DNA from: Monosiga brevicollis MX1
Taxonomy: Eukaryota; Opisthokonta; Choanoflagellata; Craspedida; Salpingoecidae
Length of the DNA: 64,000 bases
Assembly: GCF_000002865.3 (NCBI RefSeq)
Contig: NW_001865080.1
Span: forward strand, 139,550-203,549
Reading direction: 5' to 3'
Position numbers and translations under genes: made by a program. The notes below the pieces were generated by a model, which was not told where the DNA came from, did not search any database, and was given only the letters and a program-made list of their open reading frames with translations. Within the stretch, counting starts at the first letter, position 1. Every line of letters starts with the position of its first letter. Below, piece after piece: positions 10,813 through 21,570 of the stretch.

Positions 10813-11954
10813 ATGCCAGGTAAAGTGCCTGAGCCCTGCGCGCTGCTGCTGCCCTTGCTCTCTCTCTCCCTCTGTCTCTCTCTGTCTCCATGTGTACTCT
10901 TCTCTAGCTTGTTCCATCTTCCAACGCATGCATGCTCTCTCACCACATTTCCATCTGATTGATTGCACGTAGCTGCACCCCCGGTCGCCCCCCGCCCTCG
11001 GTATGCTGCCCCGCTGCCCCCAGATCCCGCGTACATTGTCCCTTCACAGCTCACCGGTGTTTTTTTTTTTCACCCCCGCCACCTCCTCAGGCCGCCGAGC
11101 GTCACTAGACCAGAAGCTTCCAATGATACTCACGCGGCAGATGCAGCCGCCGCTACCCAGGGCCCCACCCCAACGCCGCGTCCCAAACCCAAGCCTCGCC
11201 CTCGCCCTCCCTCCCAGGCTACCAGCTCGGGCTCCTCTGCTCCCACTACCCCTGAACCAATGGCCACAACTGCTCCACAACCTACCATTCCTGAACAGCC
11301 TCCCGCATCGGAATCCCCTTCACATTCCCACAGCCCGGCCCCAGACACGGCCGCAGACCTCAACCCGACCCCAATCGAGGTCCCCACCCCCGCTGAACCA
11401 GTGGCTGCTCCTCCCACAACCTTGGACGGTGGGGAAGACGACGACGATGACAACTATGAACTTCCCGATCCCATCTTGTCTTCTCCTGGCCGGGGCATGG
11501 CTGCTCCTCCTGCCGCTGCCCAAGATGGCGATGATGAAGAGGACAACAGCTACGAATACTGTGATACCGCTGGTCTACCCATCAACCCCAGCGTTGCCCC
11601 CTCCAGCCTACCAGCCGACGAGGATGAAGAAGGCGATGACGCAAATGATTATGACAACCTCGACGAACAAGGCGACACCCTGCCCCCTCTTCCCCCGCGC
11701 CGGTACGCTGGCTTCCTTACGCTGCTCAAACCATGCCCCCTTTGCCTTCATAAGAAGAAAAAGGGACGAAAAAAACCCCCATGATTTCTTTGGGTCCAAT
11801 AAGGACATGCCTCACGTTTTGTTTTCACCCAGAGTGGAACCCGTTCCCGAGGTGCCCTCGCGTGCCTCCCGTCCCAAACTGACCCCAGAGCCGAAGATCC
11901 TGGTCCGCAAAGACAAGCGTTCCACACGGTGCGTAAAGCAGGGCTCCATTACCT

Positions 11955-12017
<63 letters not shown>

Positions 12018-14901
12018 ACCCATAGCATGCCTGCTGCCTTTTCTGACCCCCCCCCACCACCACCTCCCCTGAATTTCTGGCAGCCTTCCCCCTCGCCCGT
12101 CCAAGCCGCCGCCCTCGACGCCCGCGAGCACCACCGTGACTCTTGTCACAGATGGTACTCCACCCCCGCGCCCGCCCAAAAGCCTCCCCGCCGATGCCGA
12201 TCCCGCCCCAATCGCCAGTAATCGCCGCACCCCTCCCAAGTTACCCAACACTGCCGTCTCTGCACGCCGTCCTCACGGCGAGGATAGCGATACAGACGGT
12301 ACGCGTTCATTGCAGTGTCCTGTTTAATTTTTTGTTTTTTGTTTTTTTTGTTTGTTTGTTTTTTTGTTTGTTTGTTTGTTTGTTTTTTTCATTCCACCGC
12401 TCTGTCTCTGGGTCGCCTGCCGCAACCCTGTCACTCCACTCCCCGTTCCCCAATGCGCCTCTCGTGCAGATGACATGGATAACTATGACGAAGCGGATGA
12501 AATGTTCCGGGGCAAAAATCAACTTGCCCAGATTCGCGTAGACCACAGCAGCAACACATATCTCGAACCTCAGCAAGGGCAGGAAGAGGTCTACGTGGCT
12601 AAAAAACGCGAGTCGGCCATCTGCCGCACAGACTCGATGGCTTCGGTTCGATGCACCTCGCCCACTGCCCAGGATAATGCTGCTTTGCGCCAATCATGCA
12701 AATGCCTCACTTCGTCACCTGTCGCACCCTCTTCGCCACCTCCTTAGAATGCCACCGCAACCTCTGGTGGAGGCGAAAGCAATCCGGGGTCAACAGCACC
12801 CGAGCTTCCCCAGGTTCGTGCTCTACCTGCTTTGCGGCCTGTTATTGAGACAACACCCAGTTCACCGGCCTTGAAACACTGCTTGTTACTGCGTAGCCCT
12901 ACGCCAAGGCTGACACTGATGAGGAGGAAGGTGAACCTCAGGCTAGCGCCGCAGCCTCAACCGGTCTTTCGGGCATCGCAGAAGCCCCGGCGGGCAGCGG
13001 GGGCGAGGGCGAGGGTGAGGGCGAGGGCGCAGCAGATGTGTTTGCCTCTGGGAGCAAGCCCCAGGCTTCCACGGGCGCAACGCCAGCTCCTGCCCAAGCA
13101 ACCGTGCGTTTACGCTTTGACTTGAGTATGGGTACCCGTGCCCAATGCCTGGCACGCCTTGCTCATGGGCCTTTACCCGCCACCTCCCTTTCCTAAAACA
13201 GAAAAAGCCACCGACGCGCAAGCGCTCGGGTGGAGGCCTGTTTCGCCGCAAGAAATCCGAAGCCGTCCCGGAGATTTCGGAGGAGGATCGAGCCTTGCTG
13301 GATGAGTGCAAGGCGCGCACCGAGACGTGTGGCCAAGGCCGTGTGACCAAGGCACCACCTGCGTCATCTCTTCACGAAACGTTTTTGCCCATTGCGCTCG
13401 GCGAACGCCTGGAGATTTTGGAAATGAGCCGTGGGCCCAGCGGCGTGTGGGTGTGTCGCAACGCCAACAAGGCCGTGGGCTTTGTCAACAACCAAAACGT
13501 GGAAATGGATGTTTCTTCGGTGCGCCTCCTGCTAGAAGCGGTCCCCAAACCGGCCAAGCTTGAAACAACTGTTGAGGGTCTTCCCTTGGACATGAAGGGC
13601 AGCGTTGTCGGCGTGGCCGTACTGTCCCCCGAGGAGATGGCCAAGCACCGAGAGCGTCACCAAGCACCAGCAGCGGTGGCCAAGACATCAACGGATGCGG
13701 CGCCGGCGCCCGGTACCGACCGTGATGTGGCGTCTGCAAGCTCTTCTGCTCCGCCGGGAGCGGAGACGGGTGCGGATATTGACGAAAGTGCCCCCCTGCC
13801 CGTGTACGAGTCTTTGGAGAACCCCACGGATGATGCTCAAATATACGACACGGCAGACCACGTGTCCCGTGAACCGACCATGTATGCAGACGCCGATGCC
13901 TTGGCCCTAGACTCGAGCGTATACGCTGCTGCCAACGATATGTCCGACGAGGAGGAGGGCCCGGCTAGCCCAACCCCGCAGCCGTCATTGCCCCCACGAC
14001 CAAGCCCCCGCGCTCCAGCCCTTCCCCCACCGCGTGGTAGCCAAGAGAACATTCGACGCGTACCGGCCGATACCAGGCCAGTTGACGGAGACATTTATGA
14101 GAGCGTGGAAACGGAAGCTGAGCCCTCGAATGACCAAGCCGCTCGCAAGCGCTCGCTTTCACCCCAGCCCGACGTGTACGAGAGCGTGGACCTGGAAGGT
14201 CCTGGCAGCGGGGCTGCAGAGACGGAAACCGATGCCGTGTATGAAAGCATGGATACAGAGCAGGCTACTCATGGCGCTGGGGACGAGAAAGACCCTGCCA
14301 TTTATGAGAGCATGGAGACGGCTGAGGGTGGGCCCAGCGAAGTGACCGCCGCTTCCGACACCCAGCCGGACCCAACCTCAAACATGCTGGTATCTGAGGA
14401 TGGTGAAATATGTAGGTCGAAATGAATCAATGCTGTCATACAATGCGAGTTGACATGCCTTTCTGACCTTGGTTCGCATGGCGTATCTGTGTGTCCGTGT
14501 CCGTGTCCGTGTCCGTGTCCGTGTCCGTGTCTGTAGACGAAGATATGTCAGATGCCAATGTGCCCAACTCAACGCTCCCACCATCGGAGGCAGAGGTGCT
14601 GGACGCCCTGAACGAAGGTGATGAAGTGTATACGGCCATGGACGAGGCGCCCGTGACCCTGCGCAAGCGTTACGAAGTGGTGGTACGTCTTGCCCCGCGA
14701 TTGAACCGTTCCCCCTGTCCACAATTGTGGCTTTTTTTTTTCTTCTTCTTCTTCTTCTCCTTCTTCTTTTTTTCTCCCTTGTTCTTCTTACGCGGCTGCA
14801 TGTTGGGTCGCGCTCCACAGTCCACCACGGAACGTGAAGGGACCGAGTCGCCACCGCCCGTACCGCCACCTCGGCGTGAATCCAAGGATAGCGTGGTCTG
14901 A
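10813..14901 (+). CDS. Phosphotyrosine scaffold/adaptor with SH3-like domain
   Basis: About 980 residues in roughly ten exons. Exon 1 is only 7 coding bases (10813-10819, ATG CCA G) and splices to 10972, giving MPAAPPVAPRPRYAAPLPP. The N-terminal half is proline/threonine/acid-rich with tyrosines in SH2-ligand-like settings (NYELPDP, YEYCDTAG, YDNLDEQ, NYDEADE, TYLEP). It has many class I/II SH3 ligands (PPPRPPK, LPPLPPRR, RLPPRPSKPP). Around 13200-13560 is a basic then helical segment followed by ERLEILEM, VWVCRNANKAVGFV and VEMD. This resembles the helically extended SH3-like domain of FYB1/ADAP and PRAM1. After it comes an array of YESLE, YDTAD, YESVE, YESVD, YESMD, YESME, YEDMS and YTAMD, and the end is PPPVPPPRR. 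Inferred role: substrate of tyrosine kinases that recruits SH2 and SH3 proteins. No family member known to me has this whole layout. Confidence 0.82.
11963..12012. repeat. (CA)n microsatellite in scaffold-gene intron
   Basis: About 25 CA units inside the intron following the exon that ends KDKRSTR. Confidence 0.95.
14491..14532 (+). repeat. (GTGTCC)n hexamer at an intron 3' end
   Basis: Seven copies of GTGTCC (the last GTGTCT) end directly at the acceptor CTGTAG|ACGAAG of the scaffold gene, in the place where a polypyrimidine tract normally lies. Confidence 0.9.
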
Positions 14902-15851
14902 GTCGGCTGTGCCAGCCTAGCCCCATCCACAGCCCGCTTGTTCTCTGGGTCCTATCGCTCACCCCAATCTTACCAACCTTTGTTGTCTTTTCTTTTCTAT
15001 TCTCGACCTCGACCCCTGTCTTGTGCGCGTGCATTTCGTCCCTCATGGTTGCATCTGGCGGTTTCATTGGTTTCTGCTTTTGTACTCGTGCCTCTGGTTT
15101 TTTGCTTCTTCTTCTTCTTCTTCTTTCTTTTCCTGTTTAATGTTTGATGTTTTTAGTTTTTGCCAGATTCACCACATGCCTCTCTGCTTGCTCCCGATCG
15201 CTGCTCTGTGGTCTGTGTCTTGTATGCACGTTCGTCATGTTGCCCGAAACGGTCGGTCGCCTTGTGATTTGGTGTCCTCTGACCCAAATCCCGGCAGTTG
15301 GTTCGCCGGTTTTCTCTAGCTGACTCTTTACCCTCTTATTTGTTCCATTGTTCTTCACTTGCTCCCTCTTTCTTTCTTTTTTTTTCTTTTTTGGTTCTGG
15401 GACCTTGTGAATTTACTACCTACCCAGCGCCCTGATTGATTGAGGCCAGCTTTTGTCAGAAAATACAACTTGTTGTAATCTGAATACGTTTTCGAAGAAT
15501 AACACCCCCACAATGATACAAACATTTCCATCCCATTCCAGCTCTGGTTCTTTGTGATATGCTGATACTTTTGATCCTTTTGCTCGATTTGATCCCCTTT
15601 GGGCTATTTTGTCGGTGTTGTTGTTTCGAGCGGAACGGGAACGACGAGATCGAGTGGTCACTGGCTGGTGGCGTCGGTGTCTCAGACTCGATTGCCAGGG
15701 CGGCCAGGTCCCTGGGCTACCTATCAAGGCGAGCATTGAAACAATTGGAAAGGGCCGGTGACGGGTGGAGCGTTTGTGCCAATTGCCGGCACACAACAGA
15801 GACGGCTGTGTTAAGACTTGTTCGACCGTCAGTCGACGACTCACCTTCATC
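14902..15851. other. Intergenic region, scaffold gene to AP-1 mu
   Basis: Tandem-gene spacer with T/C-rich stretches at about 14980-15130 and 15365-15395. The AP-1 mu promoter is expected in its second half. No supported gene. Confidence 0.5.
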
Positions 15852-17095
15852 ATGTCGGCCTCGGCCATCTACATCCTGGACCTCAAGGGCAAGGTGCGGT
15901 TCGCCTCCCTGACCCTGATTCCCAGCCTTGACCCACCTGTATCGGGCGGAAACTTGGCCACGGCGCTTGGTCTTGGTGCCTGGATGCAGGCTGAGCAGTG
16001 CCGTGTGATGAGGGGCCAGTTGGGTTTGAGCTCAGTGATTTGGCGCGCTCACCCTTGCTCCGTGTCACTCCATGGCTGAAACCGTGCTTTAGGCCTTGAT
16101 CTCGCGCGACTACCGTGGTGACTTGCCGCGCAACTGCATTGACGAGTTTTTGGCCCTAGCCCTTGACAATGAGGACGAAGGCGTTGCAACGCCCATTGTT
16201 TCAAGCGACAAGGTGTGAACCTGGTTGTGCGCTCGTGCCTATCTCGCTCATGCCCGTCCCGCTCGTGTTGACAAAATTGATGTCTAACCTTTGGGTGACT
16301 TTCACGCTGCATGCTGTGCCCTCTCCTGCATGAAATGAACCGGCGTGGCGCAGGCCAACTACATGTACATCAAACACGAGAACCTCTACGTGGTGGCTGC
16401 TAGCAAGAAGAACGCCAACGCCGCGCTAGTCTTTGTGTTCCTTCACCGCCTGGTCGAGGTAAGCAACAAGGCCGGTTACCCCAGTGGCTTCAAAGCAGGC
16501 GCTGGAGAAGGAGGACAGCATGCCATTCGTCAACTCACTGCCCAGACAATCCAGACGATCAGCTCAATTCAACTTTGCTTCATGCTATGGTTGTGGGCTA
16601 GATTCTGATTGACTATTTTACAACGCTGGAGGAGGAATCCATTCGCGACAACTTTGTCATCATCTACGAGCTCCTTGACGAGCTAATGGACTTTGGTTAT
16701 CCGCAATTCACCGAGTCTCAGATTTTGCAGGTGCGCAACTGAGCCGACAAATGTACCTGCGCTCCCACCACCGTGGTCGCCCGACTCGGTTCCTTCTTGG
16801 TGGGTTTTTCATTCATCTGGTCCTTGATTGTTTGGCACACATACAGACATACATTACACAGACGGGCCGCAAGCTGGAGGCGGCGGCACCTCGCCCACCC
16901 ATGGCCGTGACCAATGCTGTCTCGTGGCGCGCGGATGGCATCAAGCACCGCAAGAACGAGGTATTTTTGGATGTGGTCGAATCGATCAATCTACTGGTCA
17001 GCGCCAGCGGCAATGTGCTGCACTCGGACATTGCGGGCTCGGTGCAAATGCGCGTTCAGCTCAGCGGTATGTGGCGCATCTCCATTTGCTGCGAT

Positions 17096-17138
<43 letters not shown>

Positions 17139-18102
17139 CAAAAAATAGCACTCACGCCCTTTTTGAACGCTAAACAGGCATGCCCGAGCTGAGACTGGGT
17201 CTGAACGACAAGGTCGTCTTTGAGTCGACGGGTCGCCGTACGTTTGAATTGTCGTGGTGCAGACGAGATCGGGTGCAGATGAGATACCAGCGTAGCGAAA
17301 AGACCATCTCATCTGCAGTGCCGGCTGAGGAGGGGTTTCTGTGGCTGGTATGCTTCTGAAAGGTCACTGATCCGTGCCTCTTTTGTTGTGGTGCTTTGCC
17401 ATAGGCGGCGGCAAGGGCAAGAGTGTGGAGTTGGAAGACGTCAAGTTTCATCAATGCGTGCGGTTATCACGATTTGACACGGATCACACGATCAGCTTTG
17501 TGCCGCCCGAGGGCGAGTTTGAGCTCATGTCCTATCGACTGACGCAACATGTCAAGCCATTGATCTGGATTGAGAGTGTGATTGAGCGTCATTCGCACTC
17601 GCGCGTCGAGTACATGATCAAGGCCAAATCCAACTTTAAGCGTCGCTCGACGGCCAACAACGTGCAGATTATCGTGCCCGTGCCTGCGGATGCGGACACG
17701 CCAACGTTCAAGACAGTCATGGGCACGTGCAAGTATGCGCCAGAGTTGTCGGCCGTGGTCTGGACCATCAAGCAGTTTCCCGGTGGCAAAGAGTTTATGA
17801 TGCGCGCCCACTTCAACCTGCCCTCGGTCGAGTCGGAGGAGGCCGAATCTCGCCCTCCGATCCAAGTGAAGTTTGAGATTCCCTACTTTACCACCTCGGG
17901 CATCCAGGTACGTGCAACGGGACGACCCGCCTCGCTGCGACGAAGGATCGTTGCACGGGGGGGCTTGACGTTTTTACTTTGCTGTTTTCTTTGACCGTCA
18001 TAGGTGCGCTATCTTAAGATTATCGAGAAGAGCGGTTATCAGGCGTTGCCGTGGGTGCGCTACATCACCATGAACGGCGACTACCAAATTCGTACGACCT
18101 AG
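15852..18102 (+). CDS. AP1M1: AP-1 clathrin adaptor complex, mu subunit
   Basis: Eight or so exons give a full-length medium chain of about 425 residues. It opens MSASAIYILDLKGK (human AP1M1 MSASAVYVLDLKGK). Further exons encode ESIRDNFVIIYELLDELMD with FGYPQ, APRPPMAVTNAVSWR, GMPELRLGLNDKV, KSVELEDVKFHQCVRLSRF, HVKPLIWIESVIE, FKRRSTANN and IPYFTTSGIQ. The last exon begins RYLKIIEKSGYQALPWVRY and ends at TAG 18100-18102. Domains: N-terminal longin-like domain, then the mu homology domain that reads Yxx-phi sorting signals. Known role: clathrin-coated carriers at the trans-Golgi and endosomes. SVELEDVKFHQCVRL and the start peptide favour AP-1 over AP-2. One intron carries a 41-base T run. Confidence 0.98.
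17098..17138 (+). repeat. Poly-T run in AP-1 mu intron
   Basis: 41 consecutive T on the sense strand, about 35 bases upstream of the acceptor at TAAACAG|GCATG. Confidence 0.95.
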
Positions 18103-19612
18103 GCGACAGAGGGCCCAGGGCACTGTGGCGCTGCTGTCCCAATGCTCTCGCTCCATCTAGCCTCTCTTGCTTGTGTCATGCGCGACTGTCTGTGTCTTAT
18201 TTCTTTTTGTCCGTGGTGCTTGGTGGGTTTGATGGCGCGCGAGATTGGCGAGAGAGGATGGCTTGTGTTTTCTGTGTAAGCAATCCAAAAAAAAAAAAAT
18301 CTCTCGTTTTCCATCCTTGAGAGCGAAGCTAAACTTGTAGCTCCCCTTTAAAATTAAAAAGGAAACACCAAGCTGAGAAGAGAGAGAAGAAAAAAAAAAA
18401 GGTGAAAGTGTGTGGGTGAACGAGTTTTGGACCTCAAAGGGAGTCAACGGTCACAAGACCACACACAACGTGGGCCGGTCAGTGGCATTTTTCTCTTCCT
18501 TTTCTCACTCTCTGCCTCAGGTGAGCTGTGAATGGCGAGTGAACGAGTTGTGAATGCGACGGCGCACATGATGAGTATGCTTATCATATCAACCATCTTT
18601 CGGGGCTGAATTCCCGTGTTGATAAAACAGCTAACCTGATGCTGCTCCCGACTGCCAATGGACTCGTGAACTTGAAGCCTAAGTTCTCACCTTTTTTTTA
18701 TTCTTTCTATTCTTCGTAGCTTGTGAGCCTCGAGCAGCAGCATCTTTGACGAGTGTTAGCAGTTTTGCACGCTGTAGCGCAGGCAAGTGAAATGGTCGCG
18801 CGTGTCTTTTGGTTGTTGTGCTGTTGTTGTTGTTTTTTTTGTTGTCGGGGGGAAAAGAGCGCAGTGACGATTCGATTTAGATGACGAGTCTGAAAGTGAG
18901 GGTACGCCAGTGTGGGACGAGGCTTCACGTTCTGTGCGGTCTCGACCCGCCGTTACCCTTGCGATCTCTTGAAGACAAACACGAGGCATTTGTCTGAGCG
19001 CATTCTTGTTTTTTTCTTTTCCCCTTGCTTGTTTTTTTCTTTTGGCCTGTTGAGCTATTGGTGGTCGTGGTGCTGACACCGTCTTACCCTGCTGATCCTC
19101 TCTCTCTCTTGCGGCAGGTGGACCAGTCAATCCCTGGGCATTCCAGCATCACCTCTCTAGCATGTCGTGCTCTAGTCGTGTCATGAATTTATCTCTGAAT
19201 CATGCTTTTTGACTCTGCGGCTACAAGGCCCCTCACCAACAGCACACAGGAAAGCATCTTTGAACGAGTGGGGATAGTAAAATACTTTCCCCGGTACATG
19301 TGCCATAACACATGTACCACCCGTCGTTGTCAGACAAATCCATGGACCGTGCGCGCGCGGTTGGTTGACGAACAACAGGTTTACGTTTTCACAGGAGGGC
19401 GGTGCGTGTGGTCATCATGCAACGAGGGCAGCCCGGGACAGACAGGCGACGAGCTGGCTGGGGCTGGGTGAGGAGGAGAGGGGTAGCAGGGCAGGGCAGT
19501 GTACCTGGCTGCTACATTTCAAAATGGCGATGAGAGAGAGAGAGAGAGTGTGTGTGTGTGTGTGTGTGGTTTCAATGCAATCTTCATCATCTCACCACTG
19601 ACACACACACTC

Positions 19613-19645
<33 letters not shown>

Positions 19646-20279
19646 TCATTTTTCCAACTGCTGTCGTCATCATCGCATCTCTCTTTGAGGTCAGTCCGGT
19701 CATGTGTTTGTTCTTGCCCCGGGTGTTCGCGTCCCTGGTCTCTCCCGCTCTTCCTTGCCTTCTCCGACCCCTTTTCCTGCTCGATGATGCCACATGTACC
19801 ACACACACACATGTATGCAACTTGGGTTCAGAGGGGAAACGCACACACACACACACACACGCACACAGAGATCCAGCCGCCTCGTTTACGTCTGCTCCGT
19901 TTTTTTTTTCTTCGGAAGGGCAGAGCACAGGGCGATCGTCAAGCTTTGGTTGACCCTCGGCAACATACATGCACATACAATACATACATACACACGTCAC
20001 TTGACGGCCACGGCGCCATTTCCCGGTCTCCGAGCTTGCTTCTGGTACACACTCCATTGCTGCTCACCGCGCCTTTTCGCTGTTGGCGATAGAGCTTCTC
20101 TCGGCTGGATTTCGACTGCTTTCATTCACCCTGGCCACAAACCCGGCAGCCTTGCCTCTTGTTTGCCGCGCTCTGCCCTTGACGCCTCATTGTTGTGCTG
20201 CCCCACTTTGGGCTTGAGCTCGTCGGGACATTTGTCGTGAAGCTTGCGCGGCGGCCCAGCACACCACACACCGTTCATC
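18103..20279. other. 2.2 kb intergenic region with simple repeats
   Basis: Lies between two plus-strand genes. It contains T-rich patches near 18700-19040, the compound inverted repeat at 19532-19633 and CA-rich sequence at 19800-19870 and 19970-19995. Many frames exist but none has coding character. It could include a long 5' UTR intron of the next gene; I cannot show it. Confidence 0.5.
19532..19633. repeat. Compound (GA)n(GT)n ... (AC)n(TC)n inverted repeat
   Basis: GA units at 19532-19548 switch to GT units at 19549-19568. After about 32 unique bases come AC units at 19601-19610, then TC units at 19611-19633. The right half is the reverse complement of the left, including the switch point. 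Confidence 0.93.
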
Positions 20280-20783
20280 ATGGGCGCCGCGGAATCCCGT
20301 CCGCCGCCATCGTACGTTATGGAGTACTTTGAGGTGAACCAGCGTGTTTCGTACAAGAGCCAGCATGGCTTCGAAACGACCTGCGTAGTCGTCGGCAAAC
20401 GCTTCAGCCCCGAACACAACTGCTTCGTCTACAACGTCCGCCAAGACTCGGGTGGTCGCAACCGCGGTGCCTTCCCCTGGCAACTCAAGGCCCTCAGCCC
20501 GCCACCCGCCGCTGCGGGCTACCCCACATCAGCTGGCCCATACGGCCATCCCCAACAGCCCGGCCCCTACCATGCCCCTATGAACAACAATGTCCCCCCG
20601 CCTGCCTACACACCAACAGCACAGACGGCCTACCCACCCGCCCACCAACAGTATGCCGCAGCCATGCCCCCGGGCACCACCCCATATCCTCATGGCTACA
20701 CACAGAGCCCGCCACCCCCCATGGGCTATTATCAACAGCCATCCAATCCCGTGGCACCCCCTACCGGCCCCTACAAGTCATGA
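20280..20783 (+). CDS. Predicted myristoylated PPxY protein
   Basis: Single exon, 167 residues. It starts MGAAESRPPP, with Gly2, small residues and Ser6, which is a good N-myristoylation signal if the Met is removed. PPSY follows at once. Residues about 18-70 form a compact, non-repetitive domain (VNQRVSYKSQHGFETTCVVV, then FPWQLKAL) that resembles the small SH3/Tudor-like beta domains of protist proteins; this is an inference from pattern only. The rest is a Pro/Tyr/Gln-rich low-complexity tail with PPAY and further PPPPMGYY-type motifs. PPxY motifs bind WW domains, for example of Nedd4-type ubiquitin ligases. Expected place: inner face of a membrane. I recognise no named family. The start is fixed by the ATG in CATCATGG and the myristoylation signal. 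Confidence 0.75.
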   Translation: MGAAESRPPPSYVMEYFEVNQRVSYKSQHGFETTCVVVGKRFSPEHNCFVYNVRQDSGGRNRGAFPWQLKALSPPPAAAGYPTSAGPYGHPQQPGPYHAPMNNNVPPPAYTPTAQTAYPPAHQQYAAAMPPGTTPYPHGYTQSPPPPMGYYQQPSNPVAPPTGPYKS

Positions 20784-21570
20784 GCAGCAGGCTCCCTGCC
20801 TCACTCCCTGTCTCCTGTTCCTCGGTGTTCTTGGCGTTGGCTTTGTTGGTTGATATCTACTACTGCTGCTGCTTTTTTTTTTTTTTTTTCCTTTCTTTCT
20901 TCCTTCGCCCTCTCTTCCCACACACCTTTCCCTTCTCTCTGTCTCGTCCAGTTGCTCTCTTCTTCTCTCTGTCTCAGGGGCTTGTGGCCTCTGCCACTTG
21001 CCCACGATAGCCTCGGGCAGGGCTTGAGAGTGTGCGTGTTGCCGTGGGGCCCTGGGTTCTGGTGTCAACAATCAGCCGCTATTTGATTCCTTCTAGCCTT
21101 TGATCGCATGTGTCAGAGGCTGCGGCCTTGACGCATGAGCCCCTCTCCCGGTCTGCTGCCATGCATGCGGTCCCGATATTTGATGATTCAGCCGCATCGA
21201 ACCCCAGTCTCCCATACGAGGTTTCACGGGCTACATTGGGGATCGCCTGAGGCACCTCCCTTTCGCAGCCTGCTATGTTGTCCTCCCCGCATCGAGAGCT
21301 CTGCTTCTCCGCCTGTCTCTACTTTAAGGAAAAATTCATATCATGACCCAGATGTCTGAAGCACTGAAAGTTCCAGCAAAACACGGTCACACACACACCT
21401 AGACACATCTCTCACACGTCTCGCGGATGCCTTCGCATCTCTCAAACCCTCTATGAAACCCGTTGAAATCACCACTAAAATTTCTAGAATCCCTCCATAT
21501 CTCTTCAAATCACTTTAAAAAACTCTCTTTCTCTCAAACGCTTGACATTTTTTCTCTCGCTGACGACAAG
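20784..21570. other. Intergenic region before peroxiredoxin
   Basis: T-run and CT-rich sequence at about 20872-20970, then unique sequence, then CTCTCAAA-type pyrimidine sequence at 21400-21555 just before the peroxiredoxin ATG. No supported gene. Confidence 0.5.

Noticed and set aside
10963-10971. MHVAAPPVAP as start of the scaffold protein
   Set aside because: The ATG lies within intron sequence just before a TAG acceptor; a spliced start at 10813 has a better context and gives the same frame.
11060-11094. A 35-base GT-AG intron after SQLTG in the scaffold gene
   Set aside because: Removing it shifts the downstream frame away from the acidic tyrosine-rich sequence that is clearly real. 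It is also very short, so I kept it as exon sequence.
21170-21255. Possible tRNA on the minus strand with a GGGTTCGATGC B-box-like string
   Set aside because: No matching acceptor stem, D arm or anticodon arm could be folded.
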